From Oxalobacteraceae bacterium OTU3CINTB1 (GTDB lineage Bacteria > Pseudomonadota > Gammaproteobacteria > Burkholderiales > Burkholderiaceae_D), in contig CP099652.1 of assembly GCA_024123955.1 (NCBI GenBank), positions 4,588,001 to 4,652,000 on the forward strand: a stretch of 64,000 bases of DNA, read 5' to 3'. Every line of letters begins with the position of its first letter. Position 1 is the stretch's first letter. The notes beneath the pieces are model-generated. The model worked only from the letters and a program-made list of their open reading frames with translations. It was not told the origin of the DNA and did not search any database. Below, in pieces: positions 18,514 to 27,287 of this stretch. Both the position numbers and the translations under genes were made by a program.

Positions 18514-19842
18514 ATGCGATCCGTGCTTCATCCCGCGCGCGCCGTGGCGCTGGCCTTCCTGATGGCGATCGCCTTCGGCACGGCGCTCCTGATGCTGCCT
18601 TTCTCCCACGCGGGGGGCCAGGGCGCGCCATGGATGGCGGCGTTGTTCACCTCAGTATCCGCCGTCTGCGTGACCGGCCTGACGGTGGTCGACACGGGCA
18701 CCTACTGGTCCGGCTTCGGCCAGGGCGTCATCATGGCGCTGTTCCAGTTCGGCGGCTTCGGCATGATGACCGCCGCCACCCTGCTTGGACTGTTGGTCAA
18801 CAACTCGCCCCGTCTGCGCACCAAGTTAATGAGCCAGATGGAGACCCGCACCCTCGGCCTGGGCGACGTCACCAGCGTGGCGCGCCTGGTGTTGGTCGTC
18901 ACGTTTGCGTCGGAGCTGCTGATCGCCACCCTGCTCACCCTGCGCATGCATTTCGCCCACGACCTGCCGTGGGCGCAGGCCGCATGGAGCGGCACCTTCC
19001 ACGCCGTCGCGGCGTTCAGCAACGCCGGCTTCTCGATTCACGCCGACAGCGTCACGCGCTACGCCGGCGACGCGCTGATCCTGGCGCCGCTGATGATCGC
19101 CATCGTCGCCGGCGGCATCGGCTTCCCGGTGCTGCACGACCTGCGCCTCAAACTGCGCGACCCGCGCCACTGGTCGATGCACACCAAGCTCACACTGCTC
19201 GGCACCGGCGCGCTGCTGGCCCTGGGCTTTCTGGGCGTGCTGCTGTTCGAATGGCACAACCAGCGCACGCTGGGCGCCATGGACCTGGGCGGCAAGCTGC
19301 TGTCGGCGTCGTTCATGTCGGTGGCCGCGCGCACGGCCGGTTTCAACACCGTCGACATCGGCGCGCTGACGCCGGAATCGTGGGCGCTGCACTACTTCCT
19401 GATGTTCGTCGGCGGCGGCAGCGCCAGCACCGCCGGCGGCGTCAAGGTCGGCACCATCGTCATCCTGGCGCTGCTGGTGATCGCCGAGGTGCGCGGCTTT
19501 CGCGACACCGAGGCCTTCGGCCGCCGCCTCGGCGCGTCGGCGCAGCGCCAGGCCATCACGGTCGTGGTCCTGGGCTGCGGCATGGTTGCCCTGGGCACGC
19601 TGGTGCTGCTGCACGTCTCCGACTTCCCGACCGACCAGATTATTTTCGAGGTGGTCTCGGCCTTCGGCACGGCCGGACTGTCGACCGGCATCACCCCCGG
19701 CCTGCCGCCGAGCGGCCAACTGACCGTGGCCCTGCTGATGTTCCTGGGCCGGGTCGGCACCGTCACCCTGGCGGCGTCGCTGGTACTGGGCGAACGGCGC
19801 CTGCCCTATCGTTATCCCGAGGAGCATCCAATTGTTGGGTAA
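18514..19842 (+). CDS. ktrB: Potassium uptake channel subunit KtrB/TrkH family
   Basis: 442 residues from the ATG at 18514, where the family's usual N-terminus begins (MRSVLHPARAVALAF); a GTG at 18457 in frame would add 19 non-typical residues. Four pore loops with the single conserved glycines are visible: SAVCVTGLT, AAFSNAGFS, ARTAGFNTVD and SAFGTAGLSTG. Length fits KtrB better than TrkH. It forms the membrane pore for Na+- or proton-linked K+ uptake, gated by the cytoplasmic RCK protein encoded next, with which it overlaps by 11 nt. Confidence 0.9.
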   Translation: MRSVLHPARAVALAFLMAIAFGTALLMLPFSHAGGQGAPWMAALFTSVSAVCVTGLTVVDTGTYWSGFGQGVIMALFQFGGFGMMTAATLLGLLVNNSPRLRTKLMSQMETRTLGLGDVTSVARLVLVVTFASELLIATLLTLRMHFAHDLPWAQAAWSGTFHAVAAFSNAGFSIHADSVTRYAGDALILAPLMIAIVAGGIGFPVLHDLRLKLRDPRHWSMHTKLTLLGTGALLALGFLGVLLFEWHNQRTLGAMDLGGKLLSASFMSVAARTAGFNTVDIGALTPESWALHYFLMFVGGGSASTAGGVKVGTIVILALLVIAEVRGFRDTEAFGRRLGASAQRQAITVVVLGCGMVALGTLVLLHVSDFPTDQIIFEVVSAFGTAGLSTGITPGLPPSGQLTVALLMFLGRVGTVTLAASLVLGERRLPYRYPEEHPIVG

Positions 19843-20530
19843 AATTTTCACAGAACAGATTTCATTCCCGAACAGCGACAACATCGTCGTCGTCGGCCTT
19901 GGCCGCTTCGGCGGCGCCGTCGCCGAAGCGCTCATGCGCATGGGCCACGACGTCATGGGCATCGACCGCGACACGGAACTGGTGCAGCTGTGGGCCGATA
20001 AACTGACCCACGCGGTGCAGGCCGATTCCACCAACGAGGACGTGATGCGCCAGCTGGGCGTGGCCGAGTTCTCGCACGCGATCGTCGGCATCGGCACCGA
20101 CCTCGCGGCCAGCCTGATGTCGCTGATGGTACTGACGGAGTTGGGCATCAAGGACATCTGGGTCAAGGCGCTGACGCCGGAGCACGGCCAGATCGCCAGG
20201 CGCGTGGGCGCCCACCACATCGTCTATCCGGAGGCCGACATGGGCGCCCGCGTGGCGCACCTGATCACCGGCCGCATGATGGACTACATCGAGTTCGACG
20301 ACGGCTTCGCCATCGCCAAGATACGCGCGCCGGACATGACGCACAACATGACGTTGGCGCAGTCGCACGTTCGGGAGAAATTCGGCGTCACCGTGGTCGG
20401 CGTCAAGCGCCCCGGCGAGGACTTCCAGCACGCCCTGCCGGAGACCCGCGTGCTGCCCGCAGACATCCTGATCGTCTCCGGCGCCACCCGTAAGATCGAG
20501 CAGTTCGCCAGTAGCGGCCGCAAGCGCTAA
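19832..20530 (+). CDS. ktrA: KtrA/TrkA-type RCK regulatory subunit of potassium uptake
   Basis: 232 residues: an RCK_N Rossmann domain (NIVVVGLGRFGGAVAEAL, binds nucleotides) to ~140, then an RCK_C domain. It gates KtrB. Translation appears to begin at a TTG: GAGGAG lies seven bases before 19832, inside the end of ktrB, and a second TTG follows directly. The overlap and shared direction indicate coupled translation. Confidence 0.9.
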   Translation: MLGKIFTEQISFPNSDNIVVVGLGRFGGAVAEALMRMGHDVMGIDRDTELVQLWADKLTHAVQADSTNEDVMRQLGVAEFSHAIVGIGTDLAASLMSLMVLTELGIKDIWVKALTPEHGQIARRVGAHHIVYPEADMGARVAHLITGRMMDYIEFDDGFAIAKIRAPDMTHNMTLAQSHVREKFGVTVVGVKRPGEDFQHALPETRVLPADILIVSGATRKIEQFASSGRKR

Positions 20531-20666
20531 AGTGGACAGACAGGCATTTCTTGTAACTGAAAGGTTTAAATAACGAAAAAGCTATCGATTTCATACAAAT
20601 AATTGATTTTGATAATAGTGACACAGCCGTTAAGGTTTGCTTTCACACATCAAAAGGGAGATACCC

Positions 20667-22223
20667 ATGAAATCGACTCAGCTCGCCTGCCGCCTGGCCG
20701 CGATGGCACTGACGGCAGCGGCCGGCATCGGCAGCGCCGCCGCCCAAACCGCCCCTGCCCCCGCCACCGTCATGACCCGCGACAACGGCGCACCCATCGG
20801 CGACAACCAGAATTCCCAGACGGCCGGCCCCAACGGACCGGTCCTGCTGCAGGACGTCCAGCTGATCCAGAAACTGCAGCGCTTCGACCGCGAGCGCCAG
20901 CCGGAACGCGTGGTGCACGCGCGCGGCACCGGCGCCCACGGCGTCTTCGTCGCCAGCAAGGACATCTCCAACCTGACGCGCGCGGCCGTCTTCACGCCGG
21001 GCATGGAAACGCCGGTGTTCGTGCGCTTCTCCAGCGTCATCCACGGCAACCACTCGCCGGAAACCCTGCGCGACCCGCGCGGCTTCGCCACCAAGTTCTA
21101 CAGCAAGGAAGGCAACTGGGACCTGGTCGGCAACAACCTGCCGGTATTCTTCATCCGCGACGCCATCAAGTTCCCGGACATGGTGCACTCGCTCAAACCG
21201 TCGCCGGACACCAACGTGCAGGACCCGAACCGCTTCTTCGACTTTTTCTCGCACCAGCCGGAATCGACCCACATGCTGACCCGCGTGTACTCCGACCAGG
21301 GCACGCCGGCCAGCTACCGCGAAATGGACGGCAACAGCGTGCACGCCTATAAATTCGTCAACGCCAAGGGTCAGGTCAACTACGTCAAGTTCCACTGGAA
21401 GTCGCTGCAGGGCGAGAAAACGCTGACCGCCAAGGAGGCGTCGGAAATCCAGGGCCGCGATTTCAACCACATGACGGGCGACCTGATCGCCGCCATCAAG
21501 GAAGGCCGCTTCCCGAAATGGGATCTGTACGTGCAGGTCATGACCCCGGAGCAGTTGGCCAAGCTGGACTTTAACGGACTTGACGCCACCAAGATCTGGC
21601 CGACCAGCGTGCCGGAGACCAAAGTCGGCACCATGACCCTGAACCGCAATCCGGACAATGTCTTCCTGGAGACCGAGCAATCGGCGATGGCGCCGTCGAA
21701 CCTGGTGCCGGGCATTGAAGCGTCGGAAGACCGTATGCTGCAGGGCCGTTTGTTCTCGTATGCCGACACGCAGCTGCACCGCCTCGGCGCCAACGGCCTG
21801 CAACTGCCGATCAACCGTCCGGTGGCGGCCGCCGCCAACTACAACCAGGACGGCGCGGCCAACAGCGGCGCGCGTAAAGGAGAAGTCAACTACCAGCCTA
21901 GCGCGCACGCGCCGCTGGCCGACAACGCCGAATACAAGTCCAGCCAACTGCCGTTGAGCGGCACGACGCAGCAGGCGCGCATCGCCAAGACGCGCAACTT
22001 CGCGCAGGCGGGCGATTTCTACCGCTCGCTGAACGCGCAGCAGCAGGCCAATCTGGTCAGCAATCTGGCCGGGGACCTGGGTCAGGTCAAGGATGACAAC
22101 GTGAAGTACACGATGCTGTCGCACTTCCAGAAGGCCGACGCCAACTACGGCCGCGCGCTGGCCATGGCGGTAAAAGCAGATCCGGCCAAGGTGCAGCAAT
22201 TGGCCGCGAAGCTGGTGGATTAA
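20667..22223 (+). CDS. Exported heme catalase
   Basis: 518 residues from the ATG at 20667, preceded by AGGGAG; the upstream TTG in frame lacks support. A Sec signal peptide (~1-26, ending GSAAA-Q) precedes a clade-3-size monofunctional catalase domain. Visible active-site features are the distal His in RVVHARG (H84), the IRDAIKFPDMVHSLKPSP region and the proximal heme-Tyr motif RLFSYADTQLHR. It should degrade hydrogen peroxide in the periplasm. It stands alone, and no clear OxyR site was found in its 136-nt upstream spacer. Confidence 0.93.
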   Translation: MKSTQLACRLAAMALTAAAGIGSAAAQTAPAPATVMTRDNGAPIGDNQNSQTAGPNGPVLLQDVQLIQKLQRFDRERQPERVVHARGTGAHGVFVASKDISNLTRAAVFTPGMETPVFVRFSSVIHGNHSPETLRDPRGFATKFYSKEGNWDLVGNNLPVFFIRDAIKFPDMVHSLKPSPDTNVQDPNRFFDFFSHQPESTHMLTRVYSDQGTPASYREMDGNSVHAYKFVNAKGQVNYVKFHWKSLQGEKTLTAKEASEIQGRDFNHMTGDLIAAIKEGRFPKWDLYVQVMTPEQLAKLDFNGLDATKIWPTSVPETKVGTMTLNRNPDNVFLETEQSAMAPSNLVPGIEASEDRMLQGRLFSYADTQLHRLGANGLQLPINRPVAAAANYNQDGAANSGARKGEVNYQPSAHAPLADNAEYKSSQLPLSGTTQQARIAKTRNFAQAGDFYRSLNAQQQANLVSNLAGDLGQVKDDNVKYTMLSHFQKADANYGRALAMAVKADPAKVQQLAAKLVD

Positions 22224-22230
22224 TCAAAGC

Positions 22231-22256
22231 GGGCCGCCAAGTGGTATTGGCGGCCC
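22231..22256. terminator. Hairpin between convergent catalase and beta-helix genes
   Basis: GGGCCGCCAA and TTGGCGGCCC pair perfectly (10 bp) around a GTGGTA loop, seven bases after the catalase stop. There is no long T-run on either side, so it may act as a weak bidirectional terminator or an mRNA end stabiliser. Confidence 0.6.
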
Positions 22257-22262
22257 ATCACA

Positions 22263-23570
22263 TCACTGCGCCGCTTCGAACGCGCCCAAATCGGGCGCCG
22301 AACCCTTGAACGGCAACCCCACATCAACACCCTTGCCGATCAAATCGCTGGTCGCGCGCAAATGATAGCTGCGCAGCACCGGCAAACTGCCGTCGGCCTG
22401 GCGCGGCGCGTCCCAGCCGCTGGCCGAGACATCCTCGAAATCTCCGTCGCCGACCTGCACCGACGTCGTCCACGAATTATTCGCCATATCCAAGCCGGCC
22501 GTATTCGACGTCGCCGTCCCCTTGTACGCCAGGTTATTGCGCAAATTCCCGACATTCACCGCCGAACCATCCGGCGCGATCCCCAGCATGTTGTAATTCA
22601 CGCCGTTGCTGAACGCCGTGTTATTAAAGAAATCGATCGCAAGCGGATGGTGGTTGGCATAGAAACCCGCGGCCTTGTTGGCGAACGCCACCGAGAACCG
22701 CACCGTGTGCTTGACCCCGTTGGCCACATACGCGCCGCCATAACCACCCGCCTTGATGCCATTGCCGTTGCCCGCCGCCAGCGGGGTCGTGGTCCCCGGC
22801 AGGTAACCATGCTGCCAGGCCCACGAATTTTCAATCGTCACCGGCGAAAATGCATTGATCAGATCGAAGCCGTCATCCGTGTTCATCCACGCGCGGCAAC
22901 CCCGGAACACATTGCCCGGCTGATTGGCCTTGATGTGCGCGCCAAAGCCGTCGGCGCTCTGCCCCGCCCCGTTTGAGGTGTACGGATCGTAGTTGTGGTG
23001 CGAGTCGCTGTTCAGCACCAGATTGTTCGAACCATTCTGGATAAACAACCCCGGCCCCATGTTGTGGTGCAAATTGAGCAGTTCGAAGACGTTGTGGCTG
23101 CCGCTATTCCACACGCCCCACGACTCGTGGTTCAAGCGGTTGCCCGGTTGCTGCGGCGCGCCGGTCACCTCCAAGCCCTTGAGGTGGACCCAGCTGGCCG
23201 TCACATTGAAACCTTTGACGCGGCAATCGTCCTTCATCGCCGAAAAATCGAACACCGGCGTCTCGCCCGGATACGCCCAGTAGCGAATCGGCTGGCTGGC
23301 GGTGCCGCTCTTGTTGAGCGTGATGGCGTTGACGATGGCCGTGCGGCTGGCGCAGGCCTCGACACCGGCCGTGTAGGCATACTTGCCTCCACGGAAGTAG
23401 ACGGTGTCGCCGGCCTGGGCCTGGGTTTGCGCATGCGCGATCGAGGCCCACGGCGCCGCTTGCGTGCCGGCGGCGTTGTCGCTGCCACCGGGGGCGACGT
23501 AATAGTTGGTAGCGAACGCCGGCGCGGCGGCGAACGAGAGTAGCAGGAGCGCGCTGAGTGAGGTTTTCAT
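22263..23570 (-). CDS. Secreted right-handed beta-helix protein, pectate-lyase L-like (PL9)
   Basis: 435 residues from the ATG at 23570. The signal peptide ends APAFA-TNYYVAPGGSDNAAGT, a start shared with many secreted parallel beta-helix proteins. Repeated N/G/H-rich turns (ELLNLHHNMGPGLFIQNGSNNL) fit the helix coils, and GNGNGIKAGGYG resembles the region around the catalytic Lys of family PL9 lyases. Family members cleave polygalacturonate by beta-elimination. Together with the GH127 and GH2 genes it points to plant-polysaccharide use. The assignment to PL9 is by eye; another beta-helix activity is possible. Confidence 0.75.
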   Translation of the reverse strand: MKTSLSALLLLSFAAAPAFATNYYVAPGGSDNAAGTQAAPWASIAHAQTQAQAGDTVYFRGGKYAYTAGVEACASRTAIVNAITLNKSGTASQPIRYWAYPGETPVFDFSAMKDDCRVKGFNVTASWVHLKGLEVTGAPQQPGNRLNHESWGVWNSGSHNVFELLNLHHNMGPGLFIQNGSNNLVLNSDSHHNYDPYTSNGAGQSADGFGAHIKANQPGNVFRGCRAWMNTDDGFDLINAFSPVTIENSWAWQHGYLPGTTTPLAAGNGNGIKAGGYGGAYVANGVKHTVRFSVAFANKAAGFYANHHPLAIDFFNNTAFSNGVNYNMLGIAPDGSAVNVGNLRNNLAYKGTATSNTAGLDMANNSWTTSVQVGDGDFEDVSASGWDAPRQADGSLPVLRSYHLRATSDLIGKGVDVGLPFKGSAPDLGAFEAAQ

Positions 23571-23625
23571 CGCTCCTATTGTAGTGAGCACCGGAGTACT
23601 ATTGCCACACCGAACGGAAAAATCA

Positions 23626-24375
23626 TCAAAGTGATCGGCTCTGGCGCGCGAACGCGGCCTTCGTCATCGGTACGCGCGACTCGAGCAACGCGCCCAGCAA
23701 ATGCTGGGCATGACGCAGCAGCGCCGGATGGGCGGCGTCGGCCGGATGCAGGCCCAGTCGCACCAGCCCGGCCGCCCCCATGCAGGCAGCCTGCGCCACC
23801 GCCAAACGCGGCGACAGCTGGCGTCCGCTGCGGTTGCGCGCCGCGTACACCAGGCTGGGCGACCAGATGCGGCGCCGCGGCGACAGCAGGTGGAAATGGG
23901 TCCAGGTGGTGGTGTAGGAAAAAGGCGCGTCGCGCAGCGCCAGCCATGCCCCGCTGCCCAGCAGCCAGGCCGGCGGCACGAAACCGTCAACCGGCCAACC
24001 CCGGCGATCGAACCACTCCAGACCCAGCGCCAGCAACAGCCGGCTCTGCGCGGCGCTCAATGCCGAAAATTCGCCTTCGTTGCGGGTGTAAACGCCGCGC
24101 AGCCAGCGCTTGCGCCAGCCCGACGCCGGCGGCCCGCTGTCCAGATGCCGATAGCCATGCAGCGCCAGTTCATGGCCGCGCGCGAGCAACGCCGTCAACA
24201 TCGCGTCATAACCGGGGTCGGGACGATCGTGGCCGTGGTAGCACGGCACCACAAGCAAGGTCAGCGGAATATCGGCGACCTCGTGTATAGCAGCCAGCAA
24301 GCGCTGGCAGGCCGGCCAGGTGGCGGGCGCCACGTCGTGGATCGAGACGCACAGCGCCTTGCGCTCAGTCGGCAA
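23626..24375 (-). CDS. DUF2334-type polysaccharide deacetylase-like protein
   Basis: 249 residues. SIHDVAPATW and the HELALHGYRH segment match the metal-binding motifs of DUF2334, a branch of the polysaccharide deacetylase (CE4-like) fold. Translation starts at TTG at 24375, inside the glycosyltransferase gene, with GAGGG five bases upstream; the genes overlap by 11 nt. Its partner is thus probably the glycosyltransferase, and a joint role in modifying a surface glycan or glycolipid is likely but not proven. No signal peptide is visible, so it should act in the cytoplasm. Confidence 0.8.
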   Translation of the reverse strand: MPTERKALCVSIHDVAPATWPACQRLLAAIHEVADIPLTLLVVPCYHGHDRPDPGYDAMLTALLARGHELALHGYRHLDSGPPASGWRKRWLRGVYTRNEGEFSALSAAQSRLLLALGLEWFDRRGWPVDGFVPPAWLLGSGAWLALRDAPFSYTTTWTHFHLLSPRRRIWSPSLVYAARNRSGRQLSPRLAVAQAACMGAAGLVRLGLHPADAAHPALLRHAQHLLGALLESRVPMTKAAFARQSRSL

Positions 24376-25495
24376 GGCAGCCCTCGGGGTCGGGTTCGGT
24401 CCGCCGCCGCGACGCCAGCAAGCCGGTGTAGCGCTCCATCAGCTGCGGCATGATGCGGTTCCAGTCGAAATGCGCGCACGCCTTGTGACGGGCGTTGGCG
24501 CCCAGCCGCGCCAGATCGGTGCCGAACAGCGCCTCGATGCCCTCGCCCATGCTGGCCGCGCTGTCGGGCCGCACCACCAGGCCCGTGCCGGGATCGATCA
24601 GCTCCGCCACGCCGCCGCCCGTGCCCAGCACCGGCAGGCCGCAGGCCATCGCCTCCAGCGCGATCAGGCCGAAGGTTTCGCCGTCGCCCGGATGGGTCAG
24701 CAGGTCGCAGCCGCCCAAGAGCCGCGCCAGCCGGCCAGGGTCGCGCTCGAACGGCAGTATCGTGCTGTTGGGTGACGCCGGCAACGCGCTGCCGCCGCCG
24801 ATCAGCAGCAAATGGTAGGGACGGCCCAGCCGCCGCACCGCCTCGATCAGGATGCCCAGCTTTTTCTGCGGCGTGAAGCGGCCGGCGTAGACCAGCAACC
24901 GGGTCGCGTCGGGCAACCCAAGACGCTGGCGCAGGCCGGCATCGCGCCGCGCGGGACTGAATATGTCGGTATCCACGCCCAGCGGCTGGTGCACGGCATC
25001 CGTCACACCCAGCTGGTTCAGCCGCTGCACCATCAGCTTGCTGGGCGCGAGCACGAGGTCGAACTGGTTATAGACGTGCCGCAAATACTTGCCGGCGATA
25101 GTGGCGGCACGCGGGCCGAACCGCTGCCCGACCAGCGCGTGCAAATCCGAGTGGTAGAAGCCGATCAGCGGAACTTGTAAACGTCGGCGCACATGCAGCG
25201 CGGCCAGCGCGCACGGTCCGGCGTCGCCGACCTCCAGCAGATCTGGCCGGCAGCGCTGGACGATGCGCGCCGGCGCGCGCAGCGAACGCGGCAGACGGTA
25301 GCCGTTAATTCCTGGAAGCGCGATACCCGGCAAGGCGATGACCGACGGTGCGAGGCTGCAATCCTTCACGCTTGAACTCAGTATCGTATGGCGCACGTGG
25401 CTGTTCCGCGCCAGCCAGTTGGATTTGGCATTGAGATAGCTGCTGATGCCGCCGCCCTCGGCGGCGTAGTACATGGTGATGTCCAGAACATGCAT
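24365..25495 (-). CDS. GT4-family glycosyltransferase
   Basis: 376 residues with the two-domain GT-B fold: an N-terminal acceptor domain (EGGGISSYLNAKSNWL, YHSDLHALVGQ) and a C-terminal donor domain with LLVYAGRFTPQKK and the nucleotide-sugar motif HPGDGETFGLIALEAMACGLPV, including the E-x7-E pattern. It should transfer a sugar from an NDP- or GDP-donor; substrate unknown. A small in-frame repeat (ALPGIALPGI) lies near residue 55. The 3' end overlaps the DUF2334 gene, and the sulfurtransferase stop lies 30 nt upstream, so a multi-gene transcript is likely. Confidence 0.88.
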   Translation of the reverse strand: MHVLDITMYYAAEGGGISSYLNAKSNWLARNSHVRHTILSSSVKDCSLAPSVIALPGIALPGINGYRLPRSLRAPARIVQRCRPDLLEVGDAGPCALAALHVRRRLQVPLIGFYHSDLHALVGQRFGPRAATIAGKYLRHVYNQFDLVLAPSKLMVQRLNQLGVTDAVHQPLGVDTDIFSPARRDAGLRQRLGLPDATRLLVYAGRFTPQKKLGILIEAVRRLGRPYHLLLIGGGSALPASPNSTILPFERDPGRLARLLGGCDLLTHPGDGETFGLIALEAMACGLPVLGTGGGVAELIDPGTGLVVRPDSAASMGEGIEALFGTDLARLGANARHKACAHFDWNRIMPQLMERYTGLLASRRRTEPDPEGCLAD

Positions 25496-25525
25496 AATGT
25501 GGCTTCGGGTGAGTACGCCCCCACG

Positions 25526-26470
25526 TTAGCATTGCAACCTGCTCAGAGTTTGATCTAGATCAATCGGACAACCACCCACCCCGCTCCACTCCAGCCAGCC
25601 GCCGTCATACACGCTGATACGTGGCCAGCCCATCAACCATGCATAGAAAAACGCCATCGACGCGCGCCAACCCGTGCCGCAATAAAACCCCAGCTGCAAA
25701 TCCTCGACAATGCCCTGCTCCCGCCATTGCAGCGCGATCTCGGCGGCCGGCTTCATGCGGCCGTCGTCAAGATGATAAGCGCTCATGCTGTTGACGTCGC
25801 CATCGGCCCCGGCCCGGCCCCATCGCGCACCGGGAATGTCGCCACGCGCCGCGATGTAGCTGTAGCCCGACACCTTGCCAAGAAACTCCGCCTCGCTGCG
25901 GATGCTGACCAGCGCGCCATCGTGCGTGGACAGCAACGCGCGGGCCTCGCTGGTACCGATCAGATATTCAGGATGCGCTGGGAACGCCACGCCGAAATCC
26001 GCGACCGAACGATCCGCCGCCTTCGCCACCGCTCCTTGCGCGCAGGCGTAACCTCCCGCCTGCCAAAAAGCGAAGCCGCCATCGAGCAGGCGCACATCCT
26101 CGACCCCCGCATACAGCAGCAAATGCGCCAGCCGGGCGGCGGCGAGATTGTTGCGGCCGTAGAGGATGACGGTGGTATCGTGGCGCACGCCGTGCGATAG
26201 CAGCACGCTGAGCAGCGCCGCGTCGTCGACCTTGTTCCACAGCGGTTCGCATTCGAACTCGCCGGTGTCGAGGTACGAGGCGCCGGGGATGTGGGCGTGT
26301 TCGAACATCGCGGCGCCGCCGCAGCCAACCTCCAGCAGACGCCAATTGAGCGATGGCCGGGCTTCGACGCGCGCGCCGTCGATCAGCATCGCCAGCCAGG
26401 CGGGCGCTACCAGCTGACGCCACCGCGCCAGGTCCGGACGAAACTGCGCGGCGACCTTGTTTTCCTGCAT
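25526..26470 (-). CDS. Two-domain rhodanese-like sulfurtransferase
   Basis: 314 residues from the ATG at 26470; the frame can be extended five codons to a TTG, but neither start has a strong ribosome site. Two rhodanese domains: the N-terminal one (LLEVGCGGAAMFEHAHIPGA, ILYGRNN) lacks the catalytic Cys, and the C-terminal one carries YCGTGWRAS, the persulfide-forming Cys loop. Family members move sulfane sulfur from thiosulfate or mercaptopyruvate to thiols or cyanide. The unusual CGTGWR loop resembles thiosulfate sulfurtransferases. It heads a same-strand run with the glycosyltransferase, but no functional link is evident. Confidence 0.85.
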   Translation of the reverse strand: MQENKVAAQFRPDLARWRQLVAPAWLAMLIDGARVEARPSLNWRLLEVGCGGAAMFEHAHIPGASYLDTGEFECEPLWNKVDDAALLSVLLSHGVRHDTTVILYGRNNLAAARLAHLLLYAGVEDVRLLDGGFAFWQAGGYACAQGAVAKAADRSVADFGVAFPAHPEYLIGTSEARALLSTHDGALVSIRSEAEFLGKVSGYSYIAARGDIPGARWGRAGADGDVNSMSAYHLDDGRMKPAAEIALQWREQGIVEDLQLGFYCGTGWRASMAFFYAWLMGWPRISVYDGGWLEWSGVGGCPIDLDQTLSRLQC

Positions 26471-26520
26471 ATCCTGGCGTTCCAATACATACCGTTGTGG
26501 GGATCAGGGCGGTATTTTAC

Positions 26521-26570
26521 GCTGTCGGTGACGCATGCATGGCGGATTACGCTTCGCTAATCCGCCCTAC
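26521..26570. repeat. REP-like palindromic element, copy 1
   Basis: The core 26541-26566 folds with GGCGGATTA pairing TAATCCGCC around a short CG-rich loop. The 46-nt stretch 26521-26566 is the same as 32105-32150 except for one base, and the core recurs twice at 52610-52693. All copies are intergenic, as usual for REP elements. Confidence 0.85.
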
Positions 26571-26621
26571 GTGTCTCGACGGGGGATTTGAGGGCGTATG
26601 TACTTTTCTCGCGCCCAAACG

Positions 26622-26648
26622 AAAACACCGCCTTGTCGGCGGTGTTTT
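26622..26648 (-). terminator. Intrinsic terminator after the GlsB-like gene
   Basis: AAAACACCGCC pairs with GGCGGTGTTTT (11 bp) around a five-base loop, 23 bases beyond the stop codon at 26672. The T-rich arms make it usable on either strand. Confidence 0.8.
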
Positions 26649-26671
26649 TCATCCTGCGCGTGACTACGGTG

Positions 26672-26941
26672 TTAGCGCGCGCGTCCACGGAAGACGAGGT
26701 TGGCGATCGCCAGCAGCACCACCGCGCCGAGGAACGAGACGCCGAGCGAACCGAGGCTGAAGTCGCCATCGTTGATCGTGCCCGTGCCCAGCAACGGCGC
26801 GATCACCAGGCCGCCGAGGAAGGCGCCGACGATACCGACGATCACGTTCAGGAAAATGCCCTGCTGCGCGTCCGTGTTCATGACCTTGCTAGCGATCCAG
26901 CCCAGCAAACCACCAATAACAATCCATCCGATAAAGTTCAT
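26672..26941 (-). CDS. GlsB/YeaQ/YmgE family stress-response membrane protein
   Basis: 89 residues with three hydrophobic, glycine-rich helices: IGWIVIGGLLGWIASKVM, the FLNVIVGIVGAFLGGLV segment and SLGVSFLGAVVLLAIANLV. This is the transglycosylase-associated (YeaQ) family of small inner-membrane proteins induced by envelope or osmotic stress; the molecular role is not known. GGGAGAA lies just upstream of the ATG. A strong hairpin terminator follows. The neighbour upstream is a small basic protein, possibly part of the same stress response. Confidence 0.9.
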   Translation of the reverse strand: MNFIGWIVIGGLLGWIASKVMNTDAQQGIFLNVIVGIVGAFLGGLVIAPLLGTGTINDGDFSLGSLGVSFLGAVVLLAIANLVFRGRAR

Positions 26942-26980
26942 TTTTCTTCTCCCTGACTATTTTAAATGAGCGTTTCACAC

Positions 26981-27151
26981 TTAGTGCTTGCGCGCTTGTT
27001 TTTTACCGCCGCCCGCACCTTTGCCGGTATCGGCTTTGGTGTGGCTTGCGGCATCCTTGCCGGCTTTGGCTTTTGCCGGACTGCCAGAACTGTTACCAGA
27101 CTGTTCGGCGGATTGTTTGTTGCCACCGCCCGACTGCTTTTCCTTGGTCAT
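26981..27151 (-). CDS. Small basic low-complexity protein, function unknown
   Basis: 56 residues from the ATG at 27151, supported by GGGAG six bases upstream. The composition is Lys, Gly, Ser, Ala and Gln rich (MTKEKQSGGG ... GGGKKQARKH), with no hydrophobic part, so it is probably disordered and may bind nucleic acid or be a stress hydrophilin. It lies 39 nt before the GlsB gene on the same strand. I do not recognise a family. Confidence 0.55.
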   Translation of the reverse strand: MTKEKQSGGGNKQSAEQSGNSSGSPAKAKAGKDAASHTKADTGKGAGGGKKQARKH

Positions 27152-27287
27152 TTTCATCTCCCAAATCAACGGTTGTGACGTCTTCCATCGGCATCGCCAC
27201 TTGCCGCGTCGACAAACGATCCGACCAGTGCATTCTACGACCGGCTCAGCCGGACCTTGTCAGCACACCGCTGCTGTTGACGTAGGA

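Noticed and set aside
20575..20640. Possible OxyR site before the exported catalase
   Set aside because: CTAT and ATAG pieces are present in AT-rich DNA but do not keep the required spacing.
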